Source of the DNA: Nautilus pompilius
Lineage: Eukaryota > Mollusca > Cephalopoda > Nautilida > Nautilidae
Direction: 5' to 3'
Assembly (NCBI GenBank): GCA_018389105.1
Contig: JACATO010001431.1
Coordinates: 91,001 to 155,000, forward strand
DNA: 64,000 nucleotides
The position numbers and the translations under genes are program-made. Below are positions 11,584-24,637 of the stretch, in pieces. The stretch's first letter is position 1. Every line of letters starts with the position of its first letter. The notes beneath the pieces are model-generated. The model had not been told where the DNA came from. It saw only the letters and a list, made by a program, of their open reading frames with translations, and ran no database searches.

Positions 11584-13439
11584 ATATACCTGTTAGACTG
11601 ACTGCATACGCGCCTGTTCCGAGTCGTATATAGTACTGCGGGAATTACCTGCCACGCCACATCACGAGATCAACCCTTAATTTGCATCTGAATCTCAGAT
11701 CGGACCAAAGTCCGAAAAGGGAGCGTTAGTCCTAATGAAAGGGCTGGCCAGTGGATACCTCAGCGACGTTCTAAAACAACGGAAATCTGTTGCCGCGTGT
11801 ATTATTTTTTTTAAGAAAAAGTTGTTTTATGCAGTAACAAAAGCAGAGAAAAAACAAGTTTTTTCCTGTTAGATCTAAGCCTCCGATAGAAGGGAGGTCA
11901 GGACATTTAATCGAATTCATCACTCCATATGGATGACGACAGCATGGGTTTGTCGACTGGTGGTAGTGGCAGGTGGTCAGTAATTATCCTCCTCCATCTA
12001 CATCGGATACGAAGACTAAAAAGGTGGGGGGGACAAACTCCGGTTGATGAATTGAATAGCAAAATAAATTCCAAGAAGTAATCTTTGCTCGGCAGCCTAA
12101 CAAAGAGCCAGAGAATGAACGGGTAACAGCGACAACGACGACAAGTAATTTCTTTTTTCGTGTTCCTAATAGAAGCTTTGTGCTTTGACATAAAAAGATC
12201 CCCGACGGTTGATTTTCGGTGTCTCATAGGAAGGGAGCCCGCGTAAGTCGGGTTTCCGAAAAGTCTGTTATCGTTGTTGAGCCGGATTCCTTCCTTTGTC
12301 AGTTATCTATAGGTTTCCGAAAATTTTGGCTGTTGCCCCACTGGTGTTGGTCATTGATGTGCAGAAAGGGACATTTCCGTTTCTCTCATTTGCCATTTTA
12401 CTTTAACCTCGAAAACTAAGGCTAGTAGCATCGTCCCTCAGGCACCGCTGGCTGGAAGTACAGAAACCGATTTCGATCATTTATTGATTTCAGTTCTGAG
12501 AACGCCTTGATTTTTGGAATCAGCCCTTGATTCAAGTGCGACTTCGCTTAGACTCTACTGCAGCAGTATAATGTTTTCGCAGAGTCTACTTTGTATATCG
12601 GGGCAAACAGCTTGGAACTGCAGAGTCCATTGACTGTTAGCAATGTAAACAAATAGGTGAGAATCCACTGTGTCCGTTTGCCGTTAAGAGAAACAGGTGA
12701 GAATCTCCTGTGTTAATCGACTTAACAAAAGGTTAGAATATTTCGTGTTGGAACAAACTAATTAGTATCTAAAATAAAGCTAACAGCAGAATTGAGGAGA
12801 AATGTCACTTTGTCGCTGCATAGACATTTTTTTTTTGTTGTCTTTTTACGTTTGTGTAAATTCTATCTACAACAAACTGCATTGGAAATACACAAGCAGC
12901 GCATTGAGAACGTGTACAAGTAGGAGGAATGTGTTATTAGTAATAACAAACTAAGTAATTCACCAACTCGAGGAGGGAATTTCAGGTTTATTGTTTTAAG
13001 TGACTTGAGCTGATTAATGGGGACAGTTCTTTTGTTCCTATTTCACTGCATATCACCGGCAGGTAACTTGTTCCTACTCGGGAGTATTAAATTGCAGTCT
13101 TGGATTAATGTGTTAAAGCCTGTAATCGCCTAAGGCGACTTTCCTTTCTTAAATAATTCTGAAAGGCGAAAGGGTTAACTTTCAACAGATTTTGGCAAAA
13201 GAAATCGACTGTTTCCACACATGCGAAGGGGAATGGGACGGGTTAAGTCTCAGTAAGGTGGTCCTTGAAAGCAGCTCTCCTTCACTCAGCTCTGTCCAGC
13301 CTCCCGTCTGGCCGTGTATCAAACGTGCGATGCTGAGCTCGCGCCTACACCACACAGCTTCAGCTGCTGCGCTTCCAGCTAGCATCTTCCCCGGACACCC
13401 TTAGTTACGTCCTACCACCGACGATTTCGACTCTTTCCA
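11584..13439. other. Unassigned sequence
   Basis: No gene is recognised. A weak duplication of AGGTGAGAATC with a nearby CTGTGT occurs at 12655-12715. The rest is unique-looking and AT-moderate. Confidence 0.4.
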
Positions 13440-13445
13440 GGAGTA

Positions 13446-13487
13446 ATCAATCTCTCTCTCTCGTACTGACATCATCTCTGTACTGAC

Positions 13488-13540
<53 letters not shown>

Positions 13541-13553
13541 CTCTCTCTCTCTC
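13446..13553. repeat. CT array with two inverted CRE-core copies
   Basis: A (CT)n tract with GTACTGACATCATC and GTACTGACGTCATC near the left edge. The core is on the minus strand relative to the 4.2 kb and 33 kb arrays. Confidence 0.9.
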
Positions 13554-15950
13554 GTAATGAAGCATAAAAGGTAAATGGTAAAAATTTCGGAGAAGTTAGC
13601 GTAATTAATTTTGTGACGGAGCCTACAAACAACCCCAGCGAACGGTTCAGAGCCTACCTATGCCCAGCTGGGCGAGGCAAGGTTACCCAGGTGGAAGAAG
13701 TGGACAAGGTGACTTTTGGACAGAACGGCCCATAGTCTCAACGCAGCCCTTAGCGAGCCATTATAGCAGTTACCAAAAGTCAGTAGACCAGGGAACATCG
13801 CGATGAGACTCGCGGAACATTATCATTCTGCTTGGTTTTATTTCCTCCTTAACCCTTCCCGCCGTTTGGCCTGTCGGCCTCACTGCTCTTCTCCTCTGCG
13901 GTGAAGGGTTAACAGGTCCGTCTCGAGACTTCTCCTGGCAGGTGCGCTTGTACTTTATCGTGTCACGTGAGTCTAACCTAATGGCGGCGCACAAACGGCC
14001 GGCCTCCGGCGGGACCTGGTTGTAAACCTCTCCCCCTTTGTAAACAACACACCTCCCTTTTTTTTTCCTTCTATCTTTTAACAAATATATATCTCATAAG
14101 GTCTCCCATTGCGGTCACTGATATGAAAGCAAAAGCTTTCAGGAATCCCTATTGTGCGTCAGTCATCGGCCTGACCGACCACAATGCAAAGTCCAGCTGC
14201 CATCAAAGCTCCGGTCACGAGACTGACCGAGGAGGCCGCCGGCCACGCGCGGCGAAGCTTGACCCTTGACCCCTAAACCCCCCCCACCCCCGGGTAACGG
14301 TGATGTCATCGCGAGATAAGAGATCGACCGGGCGAGGAGCGTTAGCGCTCTGCCATGGCTAACAGACACCCCCTCTCCTGCGTCGGAGGGTATAGGTAGG
14401 GGACGACGGGCAGGGCAGGGCTCGAGCACTTTCACTTTTGTCAGAGGGTTCAGAACCAATCGACACCGCGTAGAAAGCTGAACTCTATTGCGTTGGGGAG
14501 GGGGGGGAAACTGGAGTACCCGGAATAAGGGATCACGGGCCAGCCGGATCGAAACCCCTCCGTATGCTGAACCGATCTAGATTTAAACCAGACTGGTTTT
14601 ATCCGGACTGACGTCGCATCTGCGCCCCTGTTGCGTTAATAAAGCTTTGTTCAGGTAGATTGCTCCATGTATTTCTTGTAATTTAGGGAAGTGATTGTTG
14701 GGTTTTGTTTGATACCGTCGAAAGTGTCACTACCACACTACCTATATCTGTATGTACTGTATATTTTCTCTATTCTTTTGTAAGTCGCGACTGATCTTCG
14801 AACAAAGGTCCGCTTAACTACTTCCTTCTTCCTGTCTCCTCGCTGAGCTTCAAGTGTTGCCTGGTCTTGGGGCGGAAGGCGACGGAGATATCTAATCCGC
14901 ACATTTCACCGGATTAAAGCAGCCGTTACCCGGTCTTAAACGACTGCAGTGCAGTTCTTAACGACCCCCCCCCCACACCACACACCCGGGGGTATTTTTT
15001 TACGTAAGGCTTAACACGAATATTAATATTCTTCGTGTGTAACGTCACGGGAGTCAGCGCTAGGTCACGTGGGCCGGTTTGAAGGGTGCGAGACGGAATA
15101 TCTCTCAACCGTCGCACCGTGTCTGTCCCCTCTATCCCTGAGGTATCTCAGCGGGTAACGTCGCTGGACCCTATACTCCTGAACCAGGAGCTTGGAAGAA
15201 TGGACGAGCAAAAACCACTGGTCTGTTCGTAGGAGATGGCCGGCTGGGCTGGGATGAGTCAGAGCGGGTGCGCGAGTCCGGGCACAATAACGTGTCTCTA
15301 CCAAGACCGATAAGGGCCCGGGTGCCGCTGTGTCACCAGCGACCGAATGTCATTACCTGGTCGGTGAACGGCCGAAAAGGCGAACTCGTAACCGACACAA
15401 ACAAATGAATAAATAAATATATCTGCTGAATCCGGGGATACGAAACTGTCCTCACAAATATCTCGGTTCGGAGTGTTCCAGGTTAATTCTGAGGTCAGTA
15501 TCGCGCATTAAGAGGAAGCTGAGTTGCTTATTTGGCATTCATCGCTTACTCGGTCCTTATCGATTCGTCTCCGGCCTCAGCTCTGTGGGAATACGAGAAA
15601 TGGGTTTCCATTCTGCAGCTATCGATTTGTCAATAATATGTCAAGGTTGTTTAGAAATCTTACCATTTGTTTGAATTGCGCATTAGCTGCACCGAAACAG
15701 CCAACTTCATTACTGTGGGCCTTTTTCTTCTTCTTCGGCCATGGCCGAATCAGCGCGAGAGACGTAGTGCGTGCCGCCTGGCCTCGCTCTTCGCAGGAAC
15801 AGAACTAAAGCAAACAATTGAAAGTAGTCAGTCATTAATGGGTTAAATCTTAATAGTAACCGTTTATACGGGACAGTCCAGCACTGTTCTTTAACGTGGT
15901 CGGAGTATTATGGACGGTACACACACGCTGGGGTTTTACAATTATGAGTT
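13554..15950. other. Unassigned sequence
   Basis: GC-rich patches at 13850-14420 with several homopolymer C-runs. No gene or RNA is recognised. A 14-base palindrome TCGGCCATGGCCGA lies near 15737. Confidence 0.4.
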
Positions 15951-16038
15951 CACCGTACGAACACTATTATCTCCCTTCTCACAGTACGAACACTATTATC
16001 TCCCTTCTCACCATACGAACACTATTATCTCCCTTTTC
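15951..16038. repeat. 29-bp tandem repeat, three copies
   Basis: Three copies of a 29-base unit beginning CACCGTACGAACACTATTAT, with one or two differences per copy. Confidence 0.9.
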
Positions 16039-16284
16039 AACACTTTATTGTTAATGAAAATGTATTATGGCAGTATGTAGCTGAAACTTCATGCAGTAAA
16101 CATTGCGTATTGCACAGTGTGTATCCTTGGCTATCCCCATAAATGAACGTATACGACCGAAATTTACATACCTAAGGTGTGATCACGCATACATTCGACT
16201 CCAGGTGGGAAGATAAATAATCAGTGGGGGGCACTGTCACCGGGCTGGAAACGGCAGATTCAGCAGTGGCTGGATCTGTAGACA

Positions 16285-16640
16285 GTGTGTATCACGAGGT
16301 TCACGGAGAGGCGAGTGAGAGAGAGTCTTCCGCAGCGAAACGAGCGGGGGACACTTGTCGGCAGTCACCCTCAGGATCATCTTACTGATTTCACCCGTGT
16401 GATAGAAGTGAGCCAAAGAATGGTCCGAAACCATTCCCACCGGACTTTGCCGCAGAGGATGTACAGAAAGTGGGCACGACACACACCCGGCCAAATTCTC
16501 AAGAACCGGCGGCGTTGCGTGCTCTGCCTGGTGATGAGTCCTAGCTTCAGTAATTCAGCTCTGAAGGTGGCGGGTACCCGGATTTTGAGAAAACCCAACA
16601 GTTCCGCCCCGTGGTTTCAGCAACACATCACCTTCTGAAT
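16285..16640 (+). mobile_element. Possible Tc1/mariner transposase relic
   Basis: The translated region keeps a loose resemblance to the part of Tc1-type transposases around the first catalytic Asp: WARHT, then PGDES in a second frame (family SDES), then TRILRKPN (family VWRRPGE). The spacing is right but the match is scattered across two frames, so I hold it weakly. Confidence 0.3.
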
Positions 16641-16669
16641 GTTGGCGCTCGCTGCAGCTCTCGTGTGAC

Positions 16670-16685
16670 TGCAGGGTTAGGGTTA
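16670..16685 (+). repeat. Short interstitial telomeric tract
   Basis: Two units of GGGTTA. Confidence 0.7.
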
Positions 16686-17149
16686 GAGTTCTTATATGAA
16701 TCTAATCGGACACCTTTTGGAAGGTTCGATCGAATTCACACATTCACTCTATTGCTCGCCTTTATTATTCTCTCTCTCTTTTTTTTTCGATTTCCGCAAC
16801 AACTTTCATATCATAACAGCATAAGGTTTGCGACTCATTATTGCAGGGCACCACGTGTAGATCTGTGCACACGGGGGGGGGGGGCGGAACCAAAAGTTAT
16901 GAGCTCTAATTAATTACGGGAAATCGGGTAGTTGAACAAACCTGTCGTTTTATCCACACAATATAATGCTACTACCTCCTTCTCATCAACCCCCGGTAGA
17001 ATCGTTGTTTACTCCACTGATGGCAGGACAGCGTGGTAACCTTCGCTGATGTAGTCCTCCGTGAATGGTACTGAAGCAAGTAAATACCGAAACAGAATCG
17101 ATCACAAGATGCAAGCCATGAAGGAAATATTCCAGCGAAGCTATAGAAT

Positions 17150-17910
17150 GTGTCTTGGGGGTGGGAGGGAGTCGGGCCAGCTATGGAAGGGAGCTTGACG
17201 CTGAAGACGGCGGGGAGTTCTGTGGAATCCGGCAACGGAACAGGTGTGGACGGACCGGACCGGCTGGTTAGGGTTAGGGTTAGGGTTAGTTCCAGCGATG
17301 GGCGAGAGAGTCTTATCCGAATAACGGTTGTGCCGTACTCAACAGGAGCTTGTCACCTCCAGTCAGACTCATCGCGCGCACCTGACTTTAATGGGGGAGC
17401 GGTCGCGTTAAAAATAACAGATCGGAATTATAAACAGACACGCGAACCCGAGCCGTGCGTTATTCCGTGGTCTCCTCCTCACAGTGTAAGCGGTTCGCCC
17501 GCCGCTCCGACTCTATCTGGTCGAGTTGTCTGCCCTTGGCCGTGCTAATTAGCCCGTGGAAGGAAGCACCGCGGACTCTTCAACTCTCATCTCGTTCGTC
17601 CGGTGGCATCAGGTCATGTGACCCTCGCGAGTCCGGAACCGATCGAGTCCTCCTCCAACTGTCTGACGAAGGCGGCGGCGGCGTCTGGAGGTCAGGTTGA
17701 GGGGAGGGGAGGGGAGGGCGCGGACGTCAGCAAGCCGCGCGCGCGCGCGCGCGCAGGGAGAGATGGGATCTTATCTGCCCTGCCACCGGTGGTGAGGCGG
17801 CGGCCGGATTTACGGAACAGCTGTGGAATTACGAGAAACCTGTCAAGGACGGCTCCGGGTTGGGGGGGCCGGGCGGCGGACCGCACGATGCTCGTTAGGT
17901 AAGTGAGAGA
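17150..17910 (+). other. GC-rich, CpG-dense block with (CG)n, G-quadruplex motif and a strong splice donor
   Basis: Includes a four-unit TTAGGG tract (17267-17289), GGGGAGGGGAGGGGAGGG at 17701-17718 and an alternating CG run at about 17735-17755. ATGCTCGTTAG|GTAAGTGA has its donor at 17899. The composition resembles a promoter and first-exon block. An RNA spliced from 17898 to the acceptor at 32501 would be a plausible 5' leader for the SLC16-like gene, but nothing in the sequence proves it. Confidence 0.3.
17267..17289 (+). repeat. Interstitial telomeric tract, four units
   Basis: Four consecutive TTAGGG units inside a CpG-rich block. Confidence 0.9.
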
Positions 17911-18520
17911 GTCCCGGGGGTCGGGGGTCGGTCGGAGTTTCCGCCAGCCGCCTTTGCTCGCTTCTGATTAGGCAGATGACATTTGTTTCGAAGGACACGG
18001 CCGGCCTGGGAGCAGCTGCCCAGCCGAATCCCCCTCTACGGACGGTTGGGTGGAGTCCCGATCGGGGTTCCCGTCAGGCGGTATGCCATTCTAACCCCAA
18101 TCTCCCCCCCCCAACCACACACACACACACGGTTTTTATCCTTGCCGCGCATTTTTTTATTTTTAAATATTCGTCTCACATCGAATTTAAAATGTTCTCC
18201 CCCCCCGGCTAGGAATTAAATCGGGTATTTACAATTATCATTGTTCGGGTGTCCTCCTACCCGACCCCACCCGACCCCTGCCGCTTCAGACCGTCGTTTA
18301 CTGCGGGACACCCGGAGACAGGACAGTTACATTCGGTAAACCGGTGGATGGGGAGACTGATTTAGTTAAACTTCGTCGATTGTTAATTTGTAATAACTTA
18401 ATTATTTACCATCTCGGGGTGGTTTTTTTTTTTTTTTTCTTGACAAGCAGAAGCCCATTACCGATGATGTGCTACCGTGTGTAGTTCGTGGAAACCAAAT
18501 CAGTTCTCTCCCTCCCTTTC
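17911..18520. other. Unassigned sequence
   Basis: C-runs and a (CA)n (18117-18130). No gene is recognised. Confidence 0.4.
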
Positions 18521-18550
18521 CTTCTCCCTCTCCATCTCCTCTCTCTCTCG

Positions 18551-18599
<49 letters not shown>

Positions 18600-18651
18600 C
18601 TCTCCTCTCTCTCTCTCCCTCCCTCTCTCTCTCTCTCTCTCCCATCTCCTT

Positions 18652-18706
<55 letters not shown>

Positions 18707-18738
18707 CTCTCATCTCTCTCTCTCTCTCTCTCTCCATC

Positions 18739-18778
<40 letters not shown>

Positions 18779-18794
18779 TCCTCTCCTCTCTTCT

Positions 18795-18825
<31 letters not shown>

Positions 18826-18827
18826 GA
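18521..18827. repeat. (CT)n-rich microsatellite
   Basis: About 300 bases of CTCTCT with CC and CATC interruptions and no CRE core. It is open in several frames on both strands purely because of the repeat. Confidence 0.95.
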
Positions 18828-20370
18828 AGTGTAGCCGATCGGTTCACACGTTTAGTTACACCGGCCAAGGGGTATATTATCCGAGCTGAAAGACTCGAGA
18901 GTAAACAATAAAACTAAGGGAAATTTCGAGGGTTTCAGGCCGAGGTAACTCGGAGTTTTAAAAAAAAAAAGGTTGGGGCGGGGACAAATTACTTCTCGTT
19001 TTACTTCTATTCGATTTGGACGAGATTTTGTGTTTTTTTGTTGTTGTTGTCTTTGTTTCGAATGAAATAACCAGGATCTGATTCCCAGCTAATCGGTGGG
19101 TGGGGGTGGAGAGGCTATCTATCAGCTGTGATTCAGAGGGGGCGGGGGCGGCTGGTCCTGAAGTCACTGGACCCTTCGTTTATTAACGACATCGATCGGA
19201 CGACGGTCTGGTAAGCTCTCTGGAGGCTCCACACGGGGGCGATCGTCTCCGGGCAGCAGCAGCACCCGCCCCCTCCCCGGCCCCCTCACCCGACTTCGTA
19301 ACTACCGTTATTCAGGTTCTCATCGCGCGTATTGGCTGGCAGATCCGGCGTGAAGCGATATCTGCCCGATCTCGTTGCCGGATTAGCACCAGTCTGATGT
19401 CGGGTTGCATTCACAGACACGCGCGCGCGCGAGCACTCAGATCGTCGCATAATCTCGGCGGGCGGGCAAGGTGGGGGGGGGGAGACCGAATCCGGGTGTC
19501 TTTAATTACGTGACGCCCAGCCAGGGGTGGGTGGCGGCACAGATTCTCCCGATCGTTTCTCTGGGTGATGCGCGAACGCCGTTGGTCCGATCACCAAAGG
19601 ACCGCAACAAAGGGAAATGCATCCCTGACGCGCTGTCTCCCGCCGTCACGTGTTCCAGTTGTTCGATTCCCGAGAGTTTTCTCTGATGACATCAGTATGC
19701 GGATTTGTGGGTCACTACACCCCGCACGGGGTCACGCTTATTCTAGGCCAGTGGGTCTCATCGCTATCTCCCCGCCTTTCCTATAAACTGTTCCTTTTCT
19801 ACTCATTTCATTTCTTTTCAAATATCAGGTGTTCGTTTTTTTTTTTTTTTTTACTACAGATACGAGGTAAATATTCATCTCTCTCTCTCTCTCTCTCATT
19901 TTAGACAAAATGTACTGTTGTTGGAAAATACACCTTTCACCCGGTAAAGCTAATTATCATGCTTTGATATGTATCAGGCCAATGCACCGAATAAACCTTT
20001 TCAGTGCAGTCCGTAACCGTCTTGTGAAGATGCGAGAACAAAGTAAGGTATTACCGTGTATCACCCGGGGTGACCCCCAATAACTTTTAGATCCGCATTA
20101 CTCTGCACAATTTGAGTTATAGGCGCTGTTACGACAAATACACTTCTCGTTAGAATAATTACCCTTGGCAACGACAAATCTCCAGCCCTACATATTCACC
20201 ATGACGAGTGTATTGGCAAAATCCACAGCCAGTTCAACACTAAGTAGCGGTGGCTGGTGTAAGGGAGGAGGATTAAGCTAAACATATTATTCCGTTGATG
20301 CCAGAATTTGGTTGCCACATATGAATCTGCTTTTGTAGTTTAATGCTTTTAAAAATATGAGTAAATAATT
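18828..20370. other. Unassigned sequence
   Basis: CpG-rich around 19190-19520, including GCGCGCGCGCG at about 19421-19431. No gene is recognised. Confidence 0.4.
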
Positions 20371-20749
20371 ATTGACGTCATATCTCTCTGTACTGACGTC
20401 ATATATCTCTAACGGTGACGTCATATATCTAGTATTGACGGCATATCTCTCTGTACTGACGGCATATATCTCTAACGGTGACGTCATATATCTCTAACGG
20501 TGACGTTATATTTCTCTGTACTGACGCCACATATCTCAGTATTGACGTCATATCTCTCTGTACTGACGTCATATATCTCTAACTGTGACGTCATATATCT
20601 AATATTGACGTCATGTATCTCTAACGGTGACGTCATATATCTCTGTACTGACGCCATATTCTCTGTACTGACGTCACACCTCAGTATTAACGTCATATCT
20701 CTCTGTACTGACGTCATATCTCTCTGTATTGACGTCATATCTTTCTGTA

Positions 20750-20806
<57 letters not shown>
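20371..20806. repeat. CRE-core array in inverted orientation, ending in (CT)n
   Basis: About 17 units of TCTCTGTACTGACGTCATAT with TAACGGTGACGTCATATATC variants, followed by about 55 bases of (CT)n. The core is the reverse complement of the 4.2 kb satellite. Confidence 0.95.
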
Positions 20807-20816
<10 letters not shown>

Positions 20817-23800
20817 ACTTGTAAAACTATAAACTGTCAGACTTTTTCACTAAAAGAATCACTGAAATATATAAAACTGTACATTTAATTCTTGTAAATG
20901 TGTCACTGCAAAAAACAAATTTGCCTTGCGAACAATCGGAGTTTTTTTTTTTTTTTCTTGGTTATTCAAAAATATTTCCATACATTAAATTTGCTGAAAT
21001 TGTGATAAAATAATAAGTCTAGAAAACACCAATTTCTATAAATATTGTTAGGCCCGATGCCTAATTTGTGAACGTGTTTTTTTTTTCTTTTCTCCATAAA
21101 AGATCATTTAAGTGCGTTTAACCTGCGAAAATTTAATAGCATCTTATTTTCACCAAATTATCTTGAAGAAAAAACTTTTTGTGTTTGTGTGTGTGTGTTT
21201 GTTTTGTCTGTGACTACTTAAATTACTTTGTATTAATCTTTTTTTTTAAGGAAACCAGTTTTGATCATTATTTAAATATCTCTAAATCCGTTGCAGGTAA
21301 TAATAATAATGAGTTAGTGATGATTATACTCGATTGGAGAAAGAAACCTGCATAGAGGATGAGAAACGTTATCTCCTGTCTTAAAGGGCGGGTCTTGTCA
21401 TTCTTCGTAACTTAAAATCATGGAGAAAACATTTATGATGTCATATTCCCCAGCATCTTATTTTTATCGGACCGGAAGCGACGTCACAGGATCTTCCAGA
21501 GACTTATGATGCCACTGCATAACGGCCACGGCACGTGTTCTAGTGCGACTCGCGTGCTTTTAGTCGGCGAGTACCTGCCAAATCAATTGTTTATTCCGCC
21601 CGGTCGCCGTGCTGTCTGAACAACCCTTTTAGACTGCCAGCTAGTTTATGTATTGGTATGGGTGCATGCATGAATTCAGAAAACGGAATCCCTTTTACTT
21701 GTCTTCTGAGACGGATTCCTGTGTGCTGTTGAGATGCAAACAGGGATAATGTAGATAAAATGGCATCTGGCGTCATAAGAATCTAGAGCGGGCTGCAGAT
21801 ACCTTTTAAATTCCTTTAAAACCTAGTTTACGCTTACCAGAATCGAACTCGTGCCACTAATGCAGCAATATATATATATGTGTGTGTGTATATAAGATTT
21901 GACCAAAAAACTAGTATTCTACTAGTGTGTGTACGTCCTTTCCTGTTGCCTTTCGAGTACAATTAAGGAACAGTGGCATGAAACCCTAAGGAGGCGGCCA
22001 TCGGGCGGCGGAGCTGTGGGATGAAACCTCCACACCTGAGAACGCAGAAATCTGCTACAGTTCATAAGTCGACTTTTGGGGTGTATCAAGTTTTCTCGCC
22101 AATTACTTACGACTGTTCGTGGGCGCTCTGCGCTTTTAAGCCACATACATGCAAACCGAACCGGCTGTCCTAACTACCGTGAATGGCGGGCGGTGTTCTT
22201 CGTACTCTCGCGGGTGTTTGAAAGAAAGTCAAGTTCGCGTTAATTAGCAAATAATCCACGTTCTTGCGTTTACAGCCTCTTCGGTTGTCCCAATTTATAC
22301 TTGGCAGACAACCAGACCTAATTAAAGCCTTCGAACGTGGAACCAGAAACATCTCCGTACGTCATCAAGAGAGTCTCCATAGACGGAAGTCAGCTGATCT
22401 CGCAGCCACCCTGCGCCATTGACTTCGTCAGTCAGCGCGCGCTGTGCAGCTGAACTTAACCTTACTAAATGCACCGTTGGACCTGACTACTTGCATAGAT
22501 AGATAAACTACTGTTTTTTAAAATTCTGTCTTTGCCGTTTCCTTCTTCATACTCCTATCCATCACCCCCCCCCCCCGCGCGCCAACCCTGACAGCTGTTC
22601 CGGAGTCTTGCAAAATGTGCTTAGCATCTATTTTCCTGGAATTACCGTAGTGTGCTTTCTCGTCGGGGTGGCGGCCTTTGTTTTCGTCGGGTCTGGGGCC
22701 GATTTTATTTTTATTGAGCCAGTAGCGTGGTTCAGCTTTGATTCGATCCCCCCCACACACACACCACTCCTGTTTGTTAGTCACTGAGGTCGGAACACAT
22801 CGTGCCATGTTCAGACCTTGCATCTCGGCGCTCGGCCAGTGTTCCGGGTCAAGCCATATAACTTCCGCTCTCCAGAATTCTCAGGCAGTCCGACGACGAT
22901 GATAAAGGCGAGATTGTTTGTTTGTTTTTTTTTTTTTTTAATTTTGTTTGCAGCGTTATTAGAATCACGTGTTAAGGATAACAACAGGACGGGAGGGAAT
23001 AGTGGACGTGTACGCGGTCTATACAGACCTGTATAAGCCGCCTTTGTTTGGGCCGAGCTGTAGACCTGCGAGCCGCGGCACCGCTGGTGCTATCGTTGTT
23101 CATTAGAAGAAAAAAATTAACCCTTTTAACGGCGACTTAAACTACGGTAAGTAAAATGCGGACTTTTGATGTTTTCTTTTAAAAAAACAAACATAAGAAA
23201 GAAAGAATGATGCGTATGTTTAACTTGAAAAACACTGTCTTTGTAAAAAAAAAAAAAAAACGTTTTTTAAAGGAAATTGTACTGAGAATTCTGTGTGGAC
23301 CCCGTTTTTGTTCGCATACCAGCAACAGGAAAAGAAACCCCTGGAGGGGAGGGGGTTGGGATTTCGCTTTTCTGACCTTTACATTTCCGTAGCGCGGCTG
23401 GCCCCCGCTGTATCGCCGTGCTGTGGGAAAGTACACAGAGAATGGCTCTTGTGGTGTGCTTCTAGTCCTGTGACCCGCGCGGATTTCAGTTTCCAAACCC
23501 TGGATTAAAGATACAGCCGCCTGGTACCATCCACAAGGAATAGTGAGCGCAAATCAATAACCCTGAGCGCGTGAGAACTGCTGGTTATGGCGACGGGGAT
23601 CGATCATCGAAACGTAGTCCTAGACCGAGCTGACAGAGCATCGTGAGAACGTGTTGGCCGTCGTGATTCACTCGATTAAACCGGGTAGCCATCGGTCACA
23701 GGGCGCGGTAAAAATATACACCCTGAAAATCAACAACAACAAAAACTGATGACCGTGTGAAAAATATCGATTGGTTTGAAACTTCTAGATATTTTTGGCC

Positions 23801-24239
23801 CGGGTTTTGGGCGGTTTCATTGACGAGAAAGAACAAACACACTGCTCCAACTTTCTCCGTCGAGAGTGAAGGCGGATTGGTTTTATCTGACCACGTGGTC
23901 TACGTCACGTGAACAGAACTTATTATCAGATCCGCGCGAGGAAGAGAAAAACCGGCTGGTGGGGTTGGTGGGGTCATTTATGGGGCTGGATTTCTTAAAC
24001 TGGGTTTAATTCTGGAACTGTACTAATCAAAGGGGCGTCGTGCTTGTTGATTTACTGTTCTAATTCTCTTTTTCTATTATTTTTTTAACGGGTACTACCT
24101 GGTCAGTGGGTTTGAAATCGACGCCGCGGTAAACCGGCTAGGGGTTGCATCCTTCCTCCACATTGCTTAGCTTCCATTCTGTCATTTGTCATCCCACCCC
24201 GGTCCTCCCCTTTTCTTTTACTGAAGGGGCTACGTAATC
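20807..24239. other. Unassigned sequence
   Basis: AT-rich to about 21350, mixed after that. A (TA)n(TG)n tract lies at 21869-21895, and a C-run at 22565-22577. No gene is recognised. Confidence 0.4.
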
Positions 24240-24637
24240 GTCAGTACATAGAGTGATGACATCAGTACAGAGAGAGAGATGATGATGACGTCAATACAGA
24301 GAAAGATATGACGTCAGTACAGAGAGATATGACGTCATCACAGAGAAGAGAGGTATGACGTCAGTACACAGAGATATGACGCCAATACAGAGAAAGATAT
24401 GACGTCAGTACAGAGATATGACGCCAGTACACAGAGATATGACGTCAACACAGAGAAGAGAGGTATGACGTCAGTACACAGAGAGATATGACGCCAATAC
24501 AGAGAAAGATATGACGTCATTACAGAGATATGACGCCGTACACAGAGATATAACGTCAGTACACAGAGAGATATGACGTCAACACAGAGAAGAGAGATAT
24601 GACGTCAGTACACAGAGAGATATGACCTCAGTACAGA
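24240..24637. repeat. CRE-core array with GAGA spacers
   Basis: About 17 units of the form ATATGACGTCAGTACACAGAG, with GACGCCAATAC and GACGTCAACAC variants. + orientation. Confidence 0.95.

Noticed and set aside
15951-16038. Possible short regulatory array (29 bp x 3)
   Set aside because: No known site in the unit; kept only as a tandem repeat.
18402-18911. Arg/Glu- and Ser/Leu-rich open frames
   Set aside because: CT microsatellite read in different frames.
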